Origin: JANNWF01 sp038205755
Lineage (GTDB): Bacteria > Pseudomonadota > Gammaproteobacteria > Xanthomonadales > Xanthomonadaceae
Reading direction: 5' to 3'
Assembly: GCA_038205755.1 (NCBI GenBank)
Contig: JBBRBN010000079.1
Span: forward strand, 1 to 17,906
DNA: 17,906 nucleotides
The first letter of the stretch is position 1. Each line of letters begins with the position of its first letter. Shown here one piece after another: positions 14,378 through 17,906 of the stretch. The notes beneath the pieces were generated by a model. The model worked only from the letters and a program-made list of their open reading frames with translations, ran no database searches and was not told the origin of the DNA. Both the position numbers and the translations under genes were made by a program.

Positions 14378-14783
14378 GCGACGGGCTGCCTATCGAGATA
14401 CGCGACTGTGGAACGATGCGGGGTTGACAGCGGGCGCGCATTTCCCAGATGCGCTGCGCGCTGGGGACAGGGTCTCGCGACAAAGGCGAAGTTCGCACTC
14501 CAGCGCACCCGTCACCGCTCTGGTTGAGACGCTTGCGCGCCCTCGGCATTGCCGCCCCAAACTTCTATCTGATTCGCCCTGAGCTTCAGCTCGTATTTCC
14601 GTGAAGGCGGGAATCCAGCGCCTCTTGCTCCTTGGCCTCACGAACAGCAGAGGCCACGTCACTGGATTCCCGCCAAAAGCATGCGGGAATGACGAGCCAG
14701 AGCCATTGGCGGCGTGCGCTTTTTTGAACACTCGGGCCGCGCCGACGGATTTGCGGCCCGGCCGACCTAAGTCCGACAGACTG
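14378..14783. other. Intergenic stretch, mostly unassigned
   Basis: About 400 bp with no supportable gene. Apart from the GGCGGGAATCCAG inverted pair at 14606-14674, nothing recognisable is present. The minus-strand open frame crossing it (14390-14908) has no domain and overlaps the dioxygenase. Confidence 0.6.
14606..14674. repeat. GGCGGGAATCCAG inverted-repeat element
   Basis: GGCGGGAATCCAG (14606-14618) and its exact reverse complement CTGGATTCCCGCC (14662-14674) enclose 43 bp. A further GCGGGAATGACG follows at 14683-14694. This is the widespread intergenic GCGGGAATCCAG/GGGAATGACG element of several proteobacteria (from memory). It lies about 110 bp beyond the dioxygenase stop and may end its transcript. 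Confidence 0.75.
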
Positions 14784-15437
14784 CTAGACGCGCCGCAGCA
14801 CAATGCCGAACTGTCCGCTGGGCGCGCCGCCGCCGTTGCCAGGCGCAAATGCCACGATAAGACCGGCCCGTTCGGCCTCGGGCAAGCCCAAAAGCAAGCG
14901 ATCAACATCGTTCAACGCGTCTCCGGCGAAGTACATCTGGGTCGTCAATTCGTGAAACCCGCGGCGTGCGACTTTGAAATGGATATGCGGCGGCCGTGTC
15001 CAACCTTTTGCGACAGGATAGGCGCCGGGCTTAATGGTGCGGACACGAAAACGGCCCTCGGCATCCGTGGTCAGCTTCGCCCAGCCTTGAAAATGCGGAT
15101 CGAGCGGCGCTGGATTCGGATCGCGCTCGTGCGCATAGCGGCCATGCGAGTTCGCTTGCCACACATCCACCAGCGCGTCAGCAACCGGCTTCCCGTCTGT
15201 GTCTAGCACCTGACCACGCACTTCGAATACCTCACCCTGCGCATGCTCGGCATGGCCTTCGATCAGGGTCAGATCAAGATCCTTGTCGGCCTGATCGTGA
15301 AGCGGAAAGAACGGCCCTTCGGTCTGATGTGGGGTTGGTGCGGCCGCGTGCAGCAGCGGCGCGACGGTGAGCAGGGCGACACCGCCGAGGCTCGACTGCA
15401 GCATCGATCGGCGCGACACGCGTGTTTTCTGATTCAT
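14784..15437 (-). CDS. Tat-exported intradiol ring-cleavage dioxygenase
   Basis: This 217-residue protein belongs to the protocatechuate/catechol intradiol dioxygenase family, which uses non-heme Fe(III) to open catechol-type rings between the hydroxyls. The four ligands are visible: Y101 (GRYAHERD), Y140 (PGAYPV), and H151 and H153 (RPPHIHFKV). R148 in RPP sits where the family's substrate-binding arginine is. The N-terminus is a twin-arginine signal, SRRSMLQSSL, with a hydrophobic core ending AAAP, so it acts outside the cytoplasm and not in the usual cytosolic ring-cleavage pathway. HQTEGPFFP (residues 37-45) is the usual start of such standalone beta-type enzymes. The ATG at 15437 has GGAGG seven bases upstream and is preferred to an upstream ATG at 15476. 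No muconate or ketoadipate genes adjoin. The substrate could be a plant or humic phenol; not resolvable here. Confidence 0.88.
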   Translation of the reverse strand: MNQKTRVSRRSMLQSSLGGVALLTVAPLLHAAAPTPHQTEGPFFPLHDQADKDLDLTLIEGHAEHAQGEVFEVRGQVLDTDGKPVADALVDVWQANSHGRYAHERDPNPAPLDPHFQGWAKLTTDAEGRFRVRTIKPGAYPVAKGWTRPPHIHFKVARRGFHELTTQMYFAGDALNDVDRLLLGLPEAERAGLIVAFAPGNGGGAPSGQFGIVLRRV

Positions 15438-15603
15438 CGTGTACCTCCAGATAGGTGGTCGGGACATCGTTTGCATGCGCGTCGCCCAACCACGCGACGG
15501 CAGGTTTCATGTGCTCGCAGAGCGAGCCATGATTTCGTCACCGTAAACGGCCGTTCCATGTTCGGCCCTTTGCCTACTCATTCTGCGCCGGCCAAGTACA
15601 TTC

Positions 15604-15619
15604 CGCGCTTGAAAGCGCG
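15604..15619. terminator. Small hairpin 3' of the TolB/TPR gene
   Basis: CGCGCTT-GA-AAGCGCG is a perfect 7-bp stem starting 31 bp beyond the TGA of the minus-strand gene ending at 15650. No U-run follows in either direction, so intrinsic termination is only possible. Confidence 0.25.
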
Positions 15620-15649
15620 ATACCCGAAGCCAGTGACGCCCCTCAACAC

Positions 15650-17533
15650 TCATCGACTCGGCGCGGGCTGATCGCACTCAAAATCGTCGTCACCGAGCGC
15701 GCGGCACTGCGGCGGGAAGCCTTTTGCGCGCCAGTAGGCCGGGACATTTGCGTGCTCCAGCATGCGCTTGAATGCTGGCGTCGCGCGCAGGCCTTCGTAG
15801 GCTGGGTCCCAGTGCTCGATATAGGTCGTCCCCACCTCATCAGCCTCAGCGGCCAGCGCGTAGTCGCGCAGCAGCAGACCCCAGTGAAACTGTCGACGGG
15901 TGACGTCTGGATAGCGGTCCGCCAACGCCCTCACGTTGGGCGACGGTAGGCCGTCGCCCACAGAGGCCATCACGACCTGCTGGACTTCTAGCGGCCAGCC
16001 GATCTCACGCATCAGCAGGATGGCAGCGAATCGGTCGCCACGACGAATCAACGGCTCGACGAAGCTGTTGCCGCGATTGCCGTTGAATCCCTTTGCCATG
16101 CCGTCTTGATAGAGCGCCAGAGCGACGTCGGCCTGGCCCTGGAACAGCAGCACCACCGCCTTCCAACGCTGGCAATTGCCGTAGGCCGGATCGATCTCCA
16201 GGCACCGGTTGAGGTCCGCCAATGCGCGATCAAAGAATCCCAGGGTGACCCAGTAGATACCGCGCCACAGAAAGGCCGAGGCGTTGCGCGCATCGGCGAC
16301 GATTGCGCGGTCAATGAGTTCAATCTGCTTGGCGAAATCAACCGGTCTCAGGTAGCCGGCCACCAGAGAGCGGGTGGCCCACGGCATCGACAAATTAGGG
16401 TCGAGCGTCAAGGCACGGCCGGCCGCCTCTTCAGCGCGGAGCAGCAGTGTGTCGCGGTCGATTGTTGGGTAGATGGCCACCCAGTCGACGATGACCGCAC
16501 TGGCCGCCGCCAGGCCTTCCCAGCCGCGAGCGAACTCGGGATCGAGCGTAACGACCTGTTCAAACAGACGAACCGATTCGTCGAGCTGTTCGCGGGCGAA
16601 GAACAGCTCTCTCGCCTTGAGATACAGCTGATAGGCGTCAAGATTGTCGGTGTCAGCGGTGACCGCCACCGTCGGCGCCGAGATCCGATCACCCAAGGTC
16701 TCGCGCAATGCGGCGACGATCGCTTTGGCGATTTCGTCCTGGATGGCAAAGATGTCGGTCAGCTCGCGGTCGTAGGTCTCTGACCAAAGATGACGGTCGC
16801 TGCTGGCATCGATCAGCTGCGCGGTTATACGCACGCGGCTGCCGGACTTGCGCACGCTGCCTTCGAGCACGTGGGCCACCTTGAGTTCTTCACCGATGCT
16901 GGCCGCGCTTTGCTCGCGGCCCTTGTAGGCGAATGAGGAGGTGCGCGATGCAACGCTGAGCCCTTCGACCTTGACCAGCACGTTGAGCAGCTCTTCTGAA
17001 ATGCCGTCAGAAAAATACTCGTTGTCCTTGTCGGCGCTCATGTTGACGAACGGCAGCACCGCAATCGAACTTTCGTCGATCACCTCGGACCCTGCGCCAG
17101 CGGCGTCCGCACCCCGCCCGCCTTGCGCCTCCGGCGGGGCAACCGCTGCGGCAACGTCTTGCTGCACTGACGGCGCTGGCGCAACTGTCTGTGGCCAAAG
17201 GCGATCACCCAGCAGCAGCGCGATGGCCAACCCGGCAACCAGCATGGTGGCGATGTCTAGCCGGCGTTGACCCGCTGCCCGCGTTTCAGGGTTTTGGCCA
17301 TCGGCAGCATCGCGCTTCAGGCCCTCCGGCGTGAGCTCGAACACCCAGCTGAACATCAGTGCCGGCACAAAGCCAATCGCGATCAAAATCACCAGCACGC
17401 GCAGCACCCAGTCGGGCGCACCGAAGGCCGGCAGCAGCGTTTCAGCAACTTGGATCAGCAGCCAGCCGGTGACGATGTACAGGCCACCAACGCGGATCAC
17501 GTTGCGGCGTTTGAGTTCGGCGAAAAAGCTCAC
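15650..17533 (-). CDS. Membrane-anchored TolB-like/TPR protein
   Basis: The 627-residue protein starts SFFAELKRRNVIRVGGLYIV. Two membrane helices follow (about 13-33 and 44-68) and a third after RRLDIATML (about 91-110). An Ala/Pro-rich linker leads to a TolB-N-like domain (IAVLPFVNMSADKDNEYFSDGISEELLNVLVKVEGLSVASRTSSFAYKG, about 156-205), which continues through VLEGSVRKSGSRVRITAQLID and ETYDRELTDIFAIQDEIA. TPR helices fill about 290-470, and the end is YWRAKGFPPQCRALGDDDFECD. The GTG at 17533 has GAGGA nine bases upstream and gives the family start; another GTG at 17563 follows the previous stop directly. Family members are often found next to regulators or cyclases; the role is not established, but they are membrane sensors or scaffolds. 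The upstream gene is a relative, and the two are likely co-transcribed. Confidence 0.8.
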   Translation of the reverse strand: MSFFAELKRRNVIRVGGLYIVTGWLLIQVAETLLPAFGAPDWVLRVLVILIAIGFVPALMFSWVFELTPEGLKRDAADGQNPETRAAGQRRLDIATMLVAGLAIALLLGDRLWPQTVAPAPSVQQDVAAAVAPPEAQGGRGADAAGAGSEVIDESSIAVLPFVNMSADKDNEYFSDGISEELLNVLVKVEGLSVASRTSSFAYKGREQSAASIGEELKVAHVLEGSVRKSGSRVRITAQLIDASSDRHLWSETYDRELTDIFAIQDEIAKAIVAALRETLGDRISAPTVAVTADTDNLDAYQLYLKARELFFAREQLDESVRLFEQVVTLDPEFARGWEGLAAASAVIVDWVAIYPTIDRDTLLLRAEEAAGRALTLDPNLSMPWATRSLVAGYLRPVDFAKQIELIDRAIVADARNASAFLWRGIYWVTLGFFDRALADLNRCLEIDPAYGNCQRWKAVVLLFQGQADVALALYQDGMAKGFNGNRGNSFVEPLIRRGDRFAAILLMREIGWPLEVQQVVMASVGDGLPSPNVRALADRYPDVTRRQFHWGLLLRDYALAAEADEVGTTYIEHWDPAYEGLRATPAFKRMLEHANVPAYWRAKGFPPQCRALGDDDFECDQPAPSR

Positions 17534-17563
17534 GTGCGTTTTCCTCGACCTTGGTGATCGCAC

Positions 17564-17906
17564 TTAATCACAGCGGAAGTCATCCGACCCAACCGGCTGG
17601 CACTGTGCAGGGAAGCCCTTTTCGCGCCAGTAGGCGTAGACACCGCTCTCGCGTACGAAGCGCTTGAACTGCGGCGATTGGCGATAGCGCTGGAACTCTT
17701 GGCCCCAGACCACCGGCGTGTTGAATGGCAGATCGAAGGCACCCAAGGGCAGTAGGATCAGCCCCACATACCCGTTGTCAGTCGCAATCTGCTCTCTGGC
17801 TGCAAACGCGAGCACTTCGCTCACTAGTTCGCTGTGATCGGCCTCGGGGTGGCGATGTGCTTCGTAGAGTGCCTCGTGACGGGGCCATCGGCAGGCTGGT
17901 CGACCC
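17564..17906 (-). CDS. C-terminal part of a paralogous TolB/TPR protein (partial)
   Basis: The frame is open from the window edge to TAA at 17564-17566. The 113 visible residues end with VYAYWREKGFPAQCQPVGSDDFRCD, closely matching the end of the downstream gene (YWRAKGFPPQC...DDDFECD), so it is a tandem paralogue. The gap to the downstream start is 0 or 30 bp depending on which GTG is used. It lacks its N-terminus here only because the window ends. Confidence 0.75.
   Translation of the reverse strand, partial: GRPACRWPRHEALYEAHRHPEADHSELVSEVLAFAAREQIATDNGYVGLILLPLGAFDLPFNTPVVWGQEFQRYRQSPQFKRFVRESGVYAYWREKGFPAQCQPVGSDDFRCD

Noticed and set aside
14390..14908. 172-codon minus-strand frame
   Set aside because: It overlaps the dioxygenase coding sequence and the GGCGGGAATCCAG repeat and has no recognisable protein feature.

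Overview
The window is high-GC DNA that reads like a gammaproteobacterium of the Xanthomonadales/Lysobacterales. This assignment is an inference from three things: the style of the IcmF protein, the GTAGGAGCGGCT..AGCCGC palindromes and GAGTCCC heptad repeats typical of that order, and the many secreted or lipid-anchored Sec/Tat proteins. No rRNA, tRNA or CRISPR array was seen. About half of the genes look intact. The rest are broken pieces, so the segment behaves like an accessory, repeat-rich, eroding part of a chromosome.

Layout. 1-1851 (+): the end of an unknown gene; an ECF sigma factor; a chimeric frame that joins a ChrR-like anti-sigma N-terminus to the C-terminal half of a DUF3034 protein; a 24-bp tandem repeat; and the 3' half of a group 1 truncated hemoglobin. 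2009-4798 (-): a two-gene operon with a secreted DUF4331 protein, which carries an extra domain inserted in its middle, followed by a TPR lipoprotein. 5059-8700 (+): icmF, a fused B12-binding/GTPase/mutase gene that has absorbed at least three intergenic-type repeats in frame. 8701-9626: a gene-free repeat field. 9627-10490 (-): a lipoprotein of unknown function. 10602-12422: two copies of a ~159-bp MITE flank the C-terminal half of a type I restriction HsdR. 12535-13896 (-): a PQQ-dependent sugar dehydrogenase-like lipoprotein. 13897-14783: a gene-poor stretch with a frameshifted remnant of a membrane-anchored Mrr-type restriction endonuclease. 14784-15437 (-): a Tat-exported intradiol dioxygenase. 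15650-17906 (-): two tandem, related TolB/TPR membrane proteins, the upstream one cut by the window edge.

The best-supported new observation is a family of three 158-159 bp MITEs (8730-8887, 10602-10760, 12264-12422). They share 18-bp terminal inverted repeats, and each has a perfect 4-bp YTAR target duplication (TTAG, CTAA, CTAG). No transposase is present, so they must be moved in trans. The inner hairpin is kept while its sequence changes between copies. Other notable points are the IcmF repeat insertions at linkers, the apparent microhomology fusion of anti-sigma to DUF3034 that would leave the sigma factor without its partner, and the nested domain in DUF4331.

The genes do not form one pathway. 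IcmF links to acyl-CoA carbon-skeleton rearrangement. The sugar dehydrogenase and dioxygenase are envelope oxidative enzymes. The restriction genes are defence debris. I found no convincing complete new multi-gene system.
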